A DNA stretch of 64,000 bases from CBDAQA01 sp965198865 (GTDB taxonomy: Bacteria > Planctomycetota > Phycisphaerae > Tepidisphaerales > Tepidisphaeraceae), in contig CBDAQA010000022.1 in the NCBI GenBank assembly GCA_965198865.1, forward strand, positions 434,001-498,000, given 5' to 3'. Made by a program: the position numbers and the translations under genes. The stretch's first letter is position 1; the number at the start of each line of letters is the position of its first letter. This document shows, piece by piece, positions 8,686 to 16,769 of this stretch. The notes below the pieces were generated by a model, which saw only the letters and a list, made by a program, of their open reading frames with translations, did not search any database and was not told the DNA's origin.

Positions 8686-8691
8686 ATTGTA
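8686..8691 (-). promoter_or_regulatory. TACAAT -10-like box for the truD start
   Basis: On the minus strand TACAAT lies eight bases before the ATG at 8677. No Shine-Dalgarno sequence is visible. Confidence 0.5.
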
Positions 8692-8737
8692 GGAAGATCC
8701 GCCTCGGAGCCCAGCGGCCCCGCCGCGGGATCTTCCG
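8692..8737. repeat. Palindromic element with GCCCAGCGG core
   Basis: GGAAGATCC (8692-8700) is the inverse of GGATCTTCC (8729-8737). Between them is AGCCCAGCGGCCCCGCCGC, which matches one arm of the larger composite at 49322-49562. Confidence 0.55.
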
Positions 8738-8767
8738 CACGATGGTCCCGCGACGTAGCTTGGCCCC

Positions 8768-9436
8768 ATGCGAATCCTGTTGTTCGGTGCCACCGGCATG
8801 GTCGGGCAAGGCGTGCCCCGCGAGTGCCTGCTCGACGACCGGGTGACCGACGTCACCACGGTCGTCCGCCGGTCCACCGGGAAGCCGCACGCCACGCTCC
8901 GCGAGATCGTGCTGCCCGACCTCGCGACGATCGACACCGTCGCTGACCCGCTCGTCGGCTTCGACGCCGGCTCCTTCTGCGTCGGCGTCACGTCGGCCGG
9001 CAAGGCCGAGCCGGCGTACACGCGGCTCACCTACGACCTCACGCTGTCCGTCGCGAACGTGCTCCTCGCCCGGAACCCGGGCATGACGTTCGTCTACGTG
9101 TCCGGCGCGGGGGCCGACGGCACCGAGCGCGGCCGATCGATGTGGGCCCGCGTCCGCGGTCGAACGGAGAACGCGCTGCTGCGGTTGCCGTTCAAGGCCG
9201 TGTACATCTTCCGGCTCGGCGCGGTCCAACCGCTGCACGGCATCCGCTCGCGGACGGCTTGGTACCGGGCGCTCTACAGCGTCACGTGGCCGCTGTTCGC
9301 CCTGCTCGCGCGCGTCGCGCCGGGGACCGTGACGACGACGGAGCGCGTCGGCCGGGGGATGATCGCCGTCGCGTCGGGCGGGTTCGATCGCCCCGTTCTG
9401 ACCAACGCCGACATTAACCTGATCGGGTTGCTTTAG
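8768..9436 (+). CDS. NAD(P)-binding Rossmann-fold epimerase-like protein
   Basis: A 222-residue atypical short-chain dehydrogenase-like protein. The N-terminal MRILLFGATGMVGQG is the Rossmann dinucleotide-binding loop (GxxGxxG). FVYVSGAGADG follows at about residue 110, and a KAVYIFRLGAVQP strand matches the YbjT/HTATIP2-like subgroup. The full catalytic YxxxK of classical enzymes is not evident, so it may be a regulatory or electron-transfer protein rather than a standard oxidoreductase. It is probably cytoplasmic. The C-terminus contains a hydrophobic helix (ALYSVTWPLFALLARVAP) that could associate with membrane. It ends 12 bases before the glycosidase gene. Confidence 0.75.
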   Translation: MRILLFGATGMVGQGVPRECLLDDRVTDVTTVVRRSTGKPHATLREIVLPDLATIDTVADPLVGFDAGSFCVGVTSAGKAEPAYTRLTYDLTLSVANVLLARNPGMTFVYVSGAGADGTERGRSMWARVRGRTENALLRLPFKAVYIFRLGAVQPLHGIRSRTAWYRALYSVTWPLFALLARVAPGTVTTTERVGRGMIAVASGGFDRPVLTNADINLIGLL

Positions 9437-9442
9437 TACGTT
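9414..9442 (+). promoter_or_regulatory. TTAACC-N17-TACGTT promoter for the GH89 gene
   Basis: The -35-like TTAACC (9414-9419) and -10-like TACGTT (9437-9442) are 17 bases apart, and the ATG follows six bases after the -10. The promoter overlaps the end of the preceding gene. Confidence 0.45.
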
Positions 9443-9448
9443 ACGATC

Positions 9449-11632
9449 ATGCGACGATCTGAACGACGGTGGCTGGCGGGCATTGGCGTTTCATTCCTGG
9501 CCACGTTGGCCGCCCGGCCCACGGCGTCCGTTGCCGCCGACGCGCCGGCTGTCGCGGCCGCCCAGGGCGTGCTGCAACGGCTGATCGGACCGCACGCTGC
9601 TGACTTTCACCTCGAGGTGCAACCGACCGACGCGCCCGGCGACACGTTCGACGTCTCGGCCGCCAACGGTTCCGTCACCATCCGCGGCAACTCGACCGTC
9701 GCCCTCACGCGCGGGGCATACGCCTATCTTCGCCAGGCCTGCCACTGCATGGACGGCTGGGAGGGATCGCACCTGGACCTGCCCGCCACGCTGCCCGATT
9801 TCCAGGCCACGCACGTCGCGTCGCCGTTCCTGCTGCGGCAGGAGTACAACGTCTGCACGTTCGGCTACTCCACCGCGTACTGGGGCTGGCCCCAGTGGGA
9901 GCACGAGCTCGACTGGATGGCGCTGCACGGCATCAACATGCCGCTGGCCGAGGTGGGCACCGAGGCGATCTGGCAGAAGGTGTGGCTCGACATGGGCATC
10001 ACCCACGCCGAACTCGACACCTATTTCACCGGCCCGGCCTACCTGCCGTGGCACCGCATGGGCAACGTCAACGGTTGGGGCGGGCCGCTGCCCCAGGGGT
10101 TCATCGACAAGCAGGTGGCGTTGCAGAAGCGGATCATCGGCCGGATGCGCGAGCTGGGCATGAAGCCGATCGCCCCGGCGTTCGCGGGGTTCGTGCCGCC
10201 GGCGCTGCACCGCGTCCGGCCCGATGCGACCCTCACGCCGCTCGCCTCCTGGGCCGGGTTCAAGCCGCCCTACACGACGTTCCTGCTCGACCCCACGTCG
10301 CCGCTCTACCCGGTGATCGGCAAGGCGTTCATCACCGAGTGGGAGCGGCAGTACGGGAAGAACCAGTACTTTTTGGCCGACTCGTTCAACGAGCTGAAGG
10401 TGCCCGTCCCTGCCGACCGGCCTGGTCGGCTGGCGAAGCTGGCCAACTACGGCGACGCCGTCTACCGCTCGCTGCTGGCCGGCGACCCCGACGCCACGTG
10501 GGTCATGCAGGGCTGGCTGTTCCTGTACGATGCCAAGTTCTGGGACCCCGAGTCGACCGCAGCCCTGCTCAGCAAGGTCCCCAACGACCGCATGGTCCTG
10601 ATCGACCTGGCGTGCGACTTCAGCCCCACCTGGCCGCGGCAGCAGGCGTTCTTCGGCAAGCAGTGGATCTACAGCGTGATCCACAACTTCGGCGGCAAGA
10701 CGACCGTCGCCGGCGGGCTCGACTTCTTCGCCAAGATGGCCGCGTCCACGCTGGCCAACGCCAAGCACGGCAACCTCACCGGGGCCGGGATCTCGCCCGA
10801 GGGCATCGAGACCAACGAGGTGATGTACGAGCTGGCGACCGACGCCATGTGGACCCGCGACCCGATCGACCTGAACGCCTGGCTGCCCGACTACTGCGCC
10901 GCCCGCTACGGCGGTTGCCCCGACGACATGCGGCAGGCGTGGCAACTGTTCCGCAAGTCGGCCTACAGCCACGACAACCACGGTGCCCGGCCCGGGTTCG
11001 AGCGTCGCCCGTCGACCAGGCCCATCAAGTGGACCGGCCTGCCCGATGACTCCGCCGCTTACCGGCAAGGGCTCGCCCTGTTCCTGAAGTGCGGGCAGGC
11101 GCTGGGCGGCAATACGCTCTACCGTGCCGACGCGATCGACTTCACCGCCCAGTACCTGGGCTCGCGGATCGACGGACTGGTGAAGGGCGCCATCGGCAGC
11201 ACCGATGCGGCAACGCGGGATCGCGATGCGGCCGCCGCGCTGGAGCTGATGGATAACCTCGACACGCTGTTGGCGGCCCACCCAATCCACCGGCTCGACC
11301 GTTGGGTCGACTTCGCCCGCGCCTGGGGCGACACCGGTGCCGAGCGGAACTTCTACGAGGCCGACGCCAAGCGGCAGATCACCGTCTGGGGCGGCCCCAA
11401 CCTGACCGAGTACGCGAGCAAGGTCTGGTCCGGCATGGTGGGCGGCTACTACCGCGGCCGCTGGGCCGGCACGTTCGACGCGATGCGCACCGGTAAGCCG
11501 TTCGACGTGAAGGCTTGGGAGCAGAATTGGATCGACACGCCCGGCGTGGCGACGCCGAAGCCGCCGCCCGACCCGGTCGCCGAGTGCGGCCGCTTGGTGG
11601 CCAAGGCCGACGCGCTCGACGCAACGAAGTGA
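9449..11632 (+). CDS. Secreted alpha-N-acetylglucosaminidase (GH89, NAGLU-like)
   Basis: A 727-residue enzyme predicted to remove terminal alpha-N-acetylglucosamine from glycans such as heparan-type chains or mucins. An N-terminal signal peptide (MRRSERRWLAGIGVSFLATLAARPTASVAA region) is followed by the small alpha/beta domain and then the barrel, with family signatures WGWPQWEHELDWMALHGINM, NVNGWGGPLP, DSFNE and GISPEGIETNEVMYEL. Glu315 (in DSFNE) and a Glu in the second motif (451 or 457) correspond to the two catalytic glutamates of the human enzyme. The all-helical C-terminal domain is complete. The length matches NAGLU. It ends at a strong palindrome shared with the convergent CheB-like gene. 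Confidence 0.93.
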   Translation: MRRSERRWLAGIGVSFLATLAARPTASVAADAPAVAAAQGVLQRLIGPHAADFHLEVQPTDAPGDTFDVSAANGSVTIRGNSTVALTRGAYAYLRQACHCMDGWEGSHLDLPATLPDFQATHVASPFLLRQEYNVCTFGYSTAYWGWPQWEHELDWMALHGINMPLAEVGTEAIWQKVWLDMGITHAELDTYFTGPAYLPWHRMGNVNGWGGPLPQGFIDKQVALQKRIIGRMRELGMKPIAPAFAGFVPPALHRVRPDATLTPLASWAGFKPPYTTFLLDPTSPLYPVIGKAFITEWERQYGKNQYFLADSFNELKVPVPADRPGRLAKLANYGDAVYRSLLAGDPDATWVMQGWLFLYDAKFWDPESTAALLSKVPNDRMVLIDLACDFSPTWPRQQAFFGKQWIYSVIHNFGGKTTVAGGLDFFAKMAASTLANAKHGNLTGAGISPEGIETNEVMYELATDAMWTRDPIDLNAWLPDYCAARYGGCPDDMRQAWQLFRKSAYSHDNHGARPGFERRPSTRPIKWTGLPDDSAAYRQGLALFLKCGQALGGNTLYRADAIDFTAQYLGSRIDGLVKGAIGSTDAATRDRDAAAALELMDNLDTLLAAHPIHRLDRWVDFARAWGDTGAERNFYEADAKRQITVWGGPNLTEYASKVWSGMVGGYYRGRWAGTFDAMRTGKPFDVKAWEQNWIDTPGVATPKPPPDPVAECGRLVAKADALDATK

Positions 11633-11765
11633 TGGGTGGGCGAACGGCGGTCGTGTCGAATCGGGCAACGGCAGGGCTTCTTCAGCAACCCCGTTCCAGT
11701 GCGGCGGCGTTGAGGCTCCCCCGCGTAGCGGTCGCCGGTGGATTAACTTCGTGCTTTGATCCGGT

Positions 11766-11845
11766 GAAGCCGGCGTCTGAGGTGCTGCGAAGACCCGGAT
11801 CAGACGGCGCGCGATCCGGGTCTTCGCAGCACCTCAGAAGCCGGA
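11766..11845. repeat. Perfect 25-bp hairpin, AAGCCGGCGTCTGAGG family (likely bidirectional terminator)
   Basis: Bases 11777-11801 pair perfectly with 11813-11837 around an 11-base loop. GCCGG blocks sit just outside both arms. It lies between convergent genes, so it may end both transcripts. A second full copy is at 46746-46826 and a reduced one at 48934-48973. Confidence 0.85.
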
Positions 11846-11885
11846 TTCTTGGGGACGTTGTGCGACCCTGTTCCTAAAGGACGCT

Positions 11886-12887
11886 TCACGCCACGCGGTG
11901 GGTCGGCATCTCGGTTGACAGGTGGACCAGCAATGCCGCCACGCGGTCGGCCGACGCGGACGCCTCGGCGGCGCCGGCGGCGAACGCCCGGCTGGTGCGG
12001 TCGGCGCACACGGCCGTCTCGGTCGACTCCACCACCGTGCGACCCCCGGCGTGACGGATCGCCAGCAGGCCGGCCACGCCGTCGGGGCCGACGCCGCCCA
12101 GGCAGGCGGCGGCGGCCCGCGGTCCGGCGGCGGCGGCGACCGACCGGAACAGCACGTCCAGGCTCGGCCGGTGGTGGTGGACGGCCGGGCCGTCCTTCAC
12201 GTTGACGGTCCAACCGCCGTCCGGGGATGGACGCACCAGCAAGTGGTGGTCGCCCGGCGCGACCAGCATCCAGCCCGGCGCGATCCGGTCGCCGTCGCCG
12301 GCGACCGAGAGCTGGACGGCGCAGTCTCGGCTCATGTGGTCGGCCCAGGCGGGGACGACGGACTCGGGCAGCGGCGTGACGACGACGCCCGCCGCGTCGG
12401 CGGGCAGGCCGGCCAGCACGGCGGCCAGGGCGGGCATCGACCCGGTCCCACCACCGATGGCGAACAGGACCCCCTCGGCGGACTCGACGGCCGGCCAGGC
12501 GGGTTGGATCAGGCGTTGCCGCTCGACGCGCGCCGTGGCGGCGGCGACGGCGCGCCAGCCGAGGTCGTCCACGTTCCCGTTGCGCGACCACACGGCCACG
12601 GCACCCGCGGCCAGGGCGGCCATCCCCTCCTCGCCCCCCTCGTCGTCGGCCGGGACCAGCGCGACCAGCGGCAGGTGTGGGGCCAGCTTGGCGACGTCGG
12701 CGGCGTGACGGGCGTCGAGCAGGATCACGTCGGCGCGATGCTCCACCACGGTCGCCGTAACTTGGTCGGGCGACGAAACGACCCCGGCCACCAGCAGGAC
12801 CGGGTGGCCCCACAGGTCGCGCCGCAGCTGCTCGGCCACCAGGGCGTTGGCATCGACCAGGATCGCTCGGATGACGCGGGCGGACAT
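11886..12887 (-). CDS. CheB-like response regulator/methylesterase homologue lacking catalytic Ser and His
   Basis: A 333-residue protein with the CheB layout: a receiver domain (residues 5-105), a linker and a methylesterase domain (140-333). The esterase motif is AIGGGTGSMPAL where active CheB has the catalytic serine in IGASTGG, so that serine is Gly147. The catalytic histidine region reads VVVTPLPESV instead of the usual QHMP, and His becomes Pro172. GxDG is kept (GGVGPDGVAGLLAIRHAGG). In the receiver, the acceptor Asp58 (LLDAR) remains, but the acidic pair is reduced to VDAN and the conserved lysine is missing. No chemotaxis genes are nearby. The start at 12887 has GGAG six bases upstream. 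A longer start at 12986 would overlap the upstream gene. Confidence 0.8.
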   Translation of the reverse strand: MSARVIRAILVDANALVAEQLRRDLWGHPVLLVAGVVSSPDQVTATVVEHRADVILLDARHAADVAKLAPHLPLVALVPADDEGGEEGMAALAAGAVAVWSRNGNVDDLGWRAVAAATARVERQRLIQPAWPAVESAEGVLFAIGGGTGSMPALAAVLAGLPADAAGVVVTPLPESVVPAWADHMSRDCAVQLSVAGDGDRIAPGWMLVAPGDHHLLVRPSPDGGWTVNVKDGPAVHHHRPSLDVLFRSVAAAAGPRAAAACLGGVGPDGVAGLLAIRHAGGRTVVESTETAVCADRTSRAFAAGAAEASASADRVAALLVHLSTEMPTHRVA

Positions 12888-12969
12888 GGCGGGCTCCGAC
12901 GGGGACACGGCGGCGGCGAACGACCGCCGCCACCGTCCAACGTCGGCCACCGGGCGGGGCGACTTGACC

Positions 12970-14391
12970 TCATTGGGCATCGGCAACGGCGTCGGGCTGG
13001 GCGGAGCCGGCCGCCGGCAGGTGGAGCGCGATCAGCACCGCCGCCGAGGGGCTGGCCTGGGCCAGCAGCTTCGGGGTGACCATGTTCAGCAGCGTGTCCA
13101 GGTCCCAGGGCGTGACGAGGAACGCGCCGACGTACAGGCCGAGCTGCGCGAGCAGGACGACCCAGATCAGCCGGGCCGGCCCGGTGCGGAACCCGCGGTA
13201 ACCGATACCGGCGACGACCGCGAGGACGATCCAGATCAAGCCCGCGGCGGACAGATCGATCATCGAACCGAGCACGCTCCACAGGGTGTGCGGCAATCGG
13301 TCCAACCCGTGCGCGACGACGGTGGCGCTCATGAACCTGCCGCCGTAGTCCTCGTGCGTGCGCGGCAGCCAGTGGCGATAGACCAGCCACGGCGACAACA
13401 GGGCAAGCGCCAGCACCGCGGCCAGCAGCCAGTCCGTCGCCTGGCGTTTGCGGTTGGACTTCCGTGAGATCGTGCAGGCCAGCGTTGCGACGGCGAACAT
13501 GGGCAGGACCGCGAGCCCCTCGTTCTTGGAGAAGGCGGCCGCGGCGGCGAACCCGCCGGCCAGAAGCAGGTCGGCCCGCGCCTTTCGCTGTGCCCATCGG
13601 GCCACCATCGACACGGTCGCCGCCAGGTACAGCGTCACGGGCAGCTCGCCGACGAGCAGTCCCGCCTTGGCCACCACGACCGGCGCGGCGGCGGCCAAGG
13701 CGGTGACGGCGATCGCGACGGCCCGGCGGTTCTCGCGCCGGGCCGCCCCGTAGAGGATGCCGACCAGCGACAGGTACATCGGCAGCAACACGCGCTTCGC
13801 GGCCAGCTCGTCCACCCGGCCCACGGCGGCGTATGTGCCGGACGTCAGCAGCGGCAACAGCAGCGGGTAGTCCTGATGGCTGTAGCTGTATCCCGGATCA
13901 ATCAGGACTTGGGGGATGGGGCGGAGCGGGGACGCCGACAGCACCTTGGCCTTCAGCATCCACGTGGCGTACTCGTCGATGTCGGCCAGGCCCGGGGCGG
14001 TCGTCTCGGCCCAGACGTTGCCGACGGCGACGATCAGGGCGATCGCGGCGAGCCCGCCGACGACGCTGGTGGCATCGGGCGCGCGTCGGGTCGGGACCGT
14101 GGGCGCCAGCAGCTGTCCGCGCCGCCAGATGACGAGGCCGGCCGACGCGGCGACGGCGGCGGCCCCGGTCGCCAGCACGCCGCGCGTCGGGTGGAAGCCG
14201 GCGAGCGACGCGACAAATAGCCACAGGCTTGCCAGTCCGGCACCCGCGGCGAACGACAGGCCCGCCAGCTCGGCCCAGTGCCGGGTCGACGTGCGAACGG
14301 CGACTGAGACGGCCGTGTAGCCGGCGATGAGGATCACGAGCAGGTAGGCGGCGGTGAAGATCAGGTCGGCGGTGCCGTTCGGGGTCGTCAT
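12970..14391 (-). CDS. Polytopic membrane protein, GT-C glycosyltransferase-like
   Basis: A 473-residue protein with about eleven predicted membrane helices. The first large loop contains LADIDEYATWMLKAKVL, an acidic loop after the first helices as in lipid-phosphosugar-dependent GT-C enzymes (ArnT/PMT type). SYSHQDYPLLLPLL and AAAFSKNEGLAVLP are also typical of such proteins. By analogy it may transfer a sugar from a polyprenyl carrier at the outer face of the membrane, but no diagnostic motif fixes the substrate. It starts 17 bases after the stop of the single-helix protein upstream, so the two are probably co-transcribed. Confidence 0.75.
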   Translation of the reverse strand: MTTPNGTADLIFTAAYLLVILIAGYTAVSVAVRTSTRHWAELAGLSFAAGAGLASLWLFVASLAGFHPTRGVLATGAAAVAASAGLVIWRRGQLLAPTVPTRRAPDATSVVGGLAAIALIVAVGNVWAETTAPGLADIDEYATWMLKAKVLSASPLRPIPQVLIDPGYSYSHQDYPLLLPLLTSGTYAAVGRVDELAAKRVLLPMYLSLVGILYGAARRENRRAVAIAVTALAAAAPVVVAKAGLLVGELPVTLYLAATVSMVARWAQRKARADLLLAGGFAAAAAFSKNEGLAVLPMFAVATLACTISRKSNRKRQATDWLLAAVLALALLSPWLVYRHWLPRTHEDYGGRFMSATVVAHGLDRLPHTLWSVLGSMIDLSAAGLIWIVLAVVAGIGYRGFRTGPARLIWVVLLAQLGLYVGAFLVTPWDLDTLLNMVTPKLLAQASPSAAVLIALHLPAAGSAQPDAVADAQ

Positions 14392-14408
14392 GGTGAGGCG
14401 CGCCGCCG

Positions 14409-14912
14409 TTAGCGGACGGGGATGGCGGTGGGACGGTGCAGCCCCTGCGCGTCGAGCGGGAAGCGGACGACGGCGACGACGCCCAGCTCGCGCAGGCGGG
14501 CATCGGTGGGCACCTGGTCGGCCCGCGTCAGCTGCGCGCCACCGTTGACGATCCGTCGGCCGTCGCCGATGTAGGCGCGGGCCGGGTACATCGTGTAGTT
14601 CAAGCCGTAGTACAGGGCGTCGGCGATGTTATCGGCCGCGGGGGGAAGCTGCGGGGCGCGATCGAAGTGCAGCTCGACGTTGCGGCCGTCGGCCAGTTGT
14701 GCAATGGGAAGGGTCAGGTCCCTCACGCGCCTCGCCTGTTGCGCCATGGGCGAGGCGGCTCCTAGCCCTTGCCCGATGGGGGCCGAGGGGTCGAGGTTGA
14801 TCACGAGCAACGGGATCAGGGACAGGCCGAGGAGCATTGGAAGGACGACCTTCCGGCCGTCGGCGTTGGAGGGTGACGGGGGCGGCTCGAGTTGATACTC
14901 CACCGTCGGCAT
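14409..14912 (-). CDS. Hypothetical single-helix membrane protein paired with a GT-C-like gene
   Basis: A 167-residue protein with one predicted membrane helix near the N-terminus (VVLPMLLGLSLIPLLVINL), preceded by a short Pro-rich cytoplasmic stretch. The remaining about 125 residues would be periplasmic. They include DALYYGLNYTMYPARAYIGDG, which resembles the hydrophilic domain found beside planctomycete GT-C-type membrane proteins. It lies directly upstream of the polytopic protein and probably works with it. TACAGT lies six bases before the ATG. The function is unknown. Confidence 0.65.
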   Translation of the reverse strand: MPTVEYQLEPPPSPSNADGRKVVLPMLLGLSLIPLLVINLDPSAPIGQGLGAASPMAQQARRVRDLTLPIAQLADGRNVELHFDRAPQLPPAADNIADALYYGLNYTMYPARAYIGDGRRIVNGGAQLTRADQVPTDARLRELGVVAVVRFPLDAQGLHRPTAIPVR

Positions 14913-14918
14913 GGCACC

Positions 14919-14924
14919 ACTGTA
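14919..14924 (-). promoter_or_regulatory. TACAGT -10-like box for 14912
   Basis: Minus-strand TACAGT ends six bases before the ATG. It shares a 47-base divergent spacer with the TAGGCT box of the plus-strand gene. Confidence 0.5.
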
Positions 14925-14945
14925 ATGCTCGGCCGCGGCCGGCGG

Positions 14946-14951
14946 TAGGCT
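14946..14951 (+). promoter_or_regulatory. TAGGCT -10-like box for 14960
   Basis: TAGGCT ends eight bases before the ATG at 14960. No Shine-Dalgarno sequence is present. Confidence 0.45.
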
Positions 14952-14959
14952 GTGCGGAT

Positions 14960-15604
14960 ATGACGACGAAGGTACGGCGGACGGACGATTTTGAACTGGA
15001 CGGCACCGGCACGGCGGCGGCGTGGGAGGCGGCGGCGTGGCTCGACGTGCCGCTGGTCGGCGAGGGCGAGGGCCACGCCACGCGGGCGAAGCTGCTCCAC
15101 TCGGCCACGGGGATCTACGGCCTGTTCGACTGTGAGGACCGGCGGTTGACCTGCACCGACCTGCGCGACGGCGACGACCTGTGGCTCGAGGACGTGGTCG
15201 AGGCGTTCTTCTGGCCGGAGGAGTCGCAGCGGGCCTACTTCGAGTACGAGGTCTCGCCGCTGGGCGTCGAGCTGCCGCTGCTGGTGTCGAACCATGGCGG
15301 GACGTTCATGGGGTGGAGCCCGTGGCACTACGCCGGCGAGCGCCGCGTGCGGCGGGCGACGGCCGTGCGCGGCGGGGTGAGAGAGCCGGGGGCGGCGGTG
15401 ACGGGGTGGTCGGCCGAGTTCTTCGTGCCGTTCGCGCTCTTGCAGGGGCTGGCGAACGTGCCGCCGGCGGCGGGGACGCGGTGGCGGTTGAACCTGTGCC
15501 GGATCGATCACGACGGCGGGGCGCCGCGGCTGTCGTCATGGTCGGCGGGGATCACGGACACGTTCCACGCGATCGAGCGATTCGGCACGGCGGTGTTCGC
15601 GTAG
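14960..15604 (+). CDS. Carbohydrate-binding family 9-like protein
   Basis: A 214-residue protein with the CBM9-like beta-sandwich pattern found in many planctomycetes: DGTGTAAAWEAAAWLDVPL at the start, then an LLHSATGIYGLFDCEDRRL strand, DDLWLEDVVEAFFWPEE, YFEYEVSPLGVELPLLVSN, and the C-terminal WSAEFFVPFALLQGL and RWRLNLCRID. These correspond to the domain that in other proteins binds sugar ends. There is no signal peptide, so it is either cytoplasmic or exported by another route. Ligand-contacting aromatic residues cannot be assigned with certainty. The next gene, a ferredoxin, begins 29 bases downstream with its own -10-like box. Confidence 0.8.
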   Translation: MTTKVRRTDDFELDGTGTAAAWEAAAWLDVPLVGEGEGHATRAKLLHSATGIYGLFDCEDRRLTCTDLRDGDDLWLEDVVEAFFWPEESQRAYFEYEVSPLGVELPLLVSNHGGTFMGWSPWHYAGERRVRRATAVRGGVREPGAAVTGWSAEFFVPFALLQGLANVPPAAGTRWRLNLCRIDHDGGAPRLSSWSAGITDTFHAIERFGTAVFA

Positions 15605-15618
15605 AGCCGTCCGGCGTC

Positions 15619-15624
15619 TATCAT
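15619..15624 (+). promoter_or_regulatory. TATCAT -10-like box for the ferredoxin gene
   Basis: TATCAT ends nine bases before the ATG at 15634. No ribosome-binding site is seen. Confidence 0.45.
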
Positions 15625-15633
15625 GCCGGGCAT

Positions 15634-15996
15634 ATGCCCAAGCTCACGATCGACAACACGACGGTAGAGGTCCCGGCCGGCAAGCGGCTGATCAACGCGA
15701 TCACCGACGAGGGGGGCAGCGACCAGCTGCACAACTGCGGTGGGAAGGCGGCGTGCACGAGCTGCCGGGTGCAGTTCGTCAGCGGCGAGCCGACGGCGAT
15801 GGCGCAGGCGGAGAAGGACCTGCTGGTGGCTCGCGGGCTGATCGGCAGCGAGGGCATGCGGCTGAGCTGCCAGATGACGTGCGACGCCGACATGTCGATC
15901 ATGGTCATCAGCCGCCTGGCCGGCAGCGGCCGCCGCGATGCGGGCGGCCGGCCCGCCGACGCGATCGAGCCACCGCCGGCGTGGACGACCAGGTGA
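15634..15996 (+). CDS. [2Fe-2S] ferredoxin, adrenodoxin-type spacing
   Basis: A 120-residue electron carrier. The cluster ligands follow C-x5-C-x2-C in HNCGGKAACTSCRV, with the fourth cysteine in MRLSCQM. The five-residue first spacing is that of adrenodoxin/vertebrate-type rather than plant-type ferredoxins (four residues). The core domain covers residues 1-95, followed by a Gly/Arg/Pro-rich tail of about 25 residues that is probably disordered. No dedicated reductase or partner oxygenase lies next to it, so the partner is unknown. It is cytoplasmic. The next gene is a response regulator after a palindrome. Confidence 0.9.
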   Translation: MPKLTIDNTTVEVPAGKRLINAITDEGGSDQLHNCGGKAACTSCRVQFVSGEPTAMAQAEKDLLVARGLIGSEGMRLSCQMTCDADMSIMVISRLAGSGRRDAGGRPADAIEPPPAWTTR

Positions 15997-16008
15997 GCTC
16001 CGCGTTGG

Positions 16009-16062
16009 AGTTCTGAGTGAAGAAGTCTCGACCTGACCGGCGGAGAGGTCCCCGCTCAGAAC
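16009..16062. repeat. Short intergenic palindrome (GAGTTCTGAG)
   Basis: GAGTTCTGAG early in the spacer is inverted as CTCAGAACTC about 35 bases later, followed by related direct copies (CACAACTCGGAACTCAC). It lies between the ferredoxin and response regulator genes. Confidence 0.5.
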
Positions 16063-16091
16063 TCCCCACTCACAACTCGGAACTCACGCAA

Positions 16092-16120
16092 TGGACACCG
16101 CCCAGCGGTCGATTTAGAGT
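16092..16120 (+). promoter_or_regulatory. TGGACA-N17-TAGAGT promoter for the response regulator
   Basis: -35-like TGGACA (16092-16097) and -10-like TAGAGT (16115-16120) are spaced by exactly 17. The ATG at 16129 follows eight bases later without a Shine-Dalgarno sequence. Confidence 0.55.
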
Positions 16121-16128
16121 CGCCGGCC

Positions 16129-16641
16129 ATGAGTCAGGTGCCGACCTCGCCCGCCGTTCCGCCGACCGCTGAAGCCGCCGAGGCGGACACGTTCGTCTCG
16201 CCCAGCACCGTCCTCATCGTGGACGACAACCCGCAGAACGTGGAGCTGCTGGTGGCGTTCCTCGAGTCGCTGCCGGTCACGCTGGTGACGGCCGTCGACG
16301 GCGTCGACGCCCTGGCCAAGGTGGCCGAGCACCACCCGGACCTGATCCTGCTGGACGTGATGATGCCGCGGATGAGCGGGTTCCAGGTGTGCCAGAAGCT
16401 CAAGGCCGACCCGGCCACCAAGGACATCCAGATCCTGATGGTGACCGCCCTGCACGAGCTGGGCGACATCGAGCGGGCCACCGAGTGCGGGACGGACGAC
16501 TTCGTGAGCAAGCCGGTCAACAAGCTGGAGCTGCAGACGCGGGTGAAGAGCCTGCTGCGGGTCCGGCACCTCAAGAGCGAGCTGGAACGGGCCCTGACCT
16601 ACCTGAACGAGATCGAGCAGGACGACACGCCGCCGCTTTGA
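16129..16641 (+). CDS. Single-domain response regulator (CheY-like receiver)
   Basis: A 170-residue protein. A disordered 25-residue N-terminus is followed by one receiver domain with all key residues: the acidic pair in LIVDDNPQN, the acceptor Asp in LILLDVMMP, the Thr in MVTAL and the Lys in VSKPVNK. The C-terminus is a helical tail (LLRVRHLKSELERALTYLNEIEQ) that may dimerise. No output domain is present, so it probably acts by protein contact or as a phosphorelay intermediate. No histidine kinase is adjacent. Such stand-alone receivers ending in an RxxHLxxEL-type coiled coil are common in planctomycetes. Confidence 0.9.
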   Translation: MSQVPTSPAVPPTAEAAEADTFVSPSTVLIVDDNPQNVELLVAFLESLPVTLVTAVDGVDALAKVAEHHPDLILLDVMMPRMSGFQVCQKLKADPATKDIQILMVTALHELGDIERATECGTDDFVSKPVNKLELQTRVKSLLRVRHLKSELERALTYLNEIEQDDTPPL

Positions 16642-16663
16642 GCGGCGGTCGAAGAAGAGTTTT

Positions 16664-16745
16664 AGCCACAGATGAACGCAGATGCACACAGATGGAAGAG
16701 GGACCGAATCCTCTCCTCCGTGTGCATCTGTGTTCATCTGTGGCT
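16664..16745. repeat. Intergenic palindrome, CCACAGATGNACAC family
   Basis: Bases 16664-16692 are complementary to 16717-16745 with two mismatches in 29. A second, perfect member is at 43839-43921. The element separates the response regulator from the M16 peptidase. Confidence 0.85.
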
Positions 16746-16769
16746 GAGCTCTTTCCGTTGAGGAATGAC

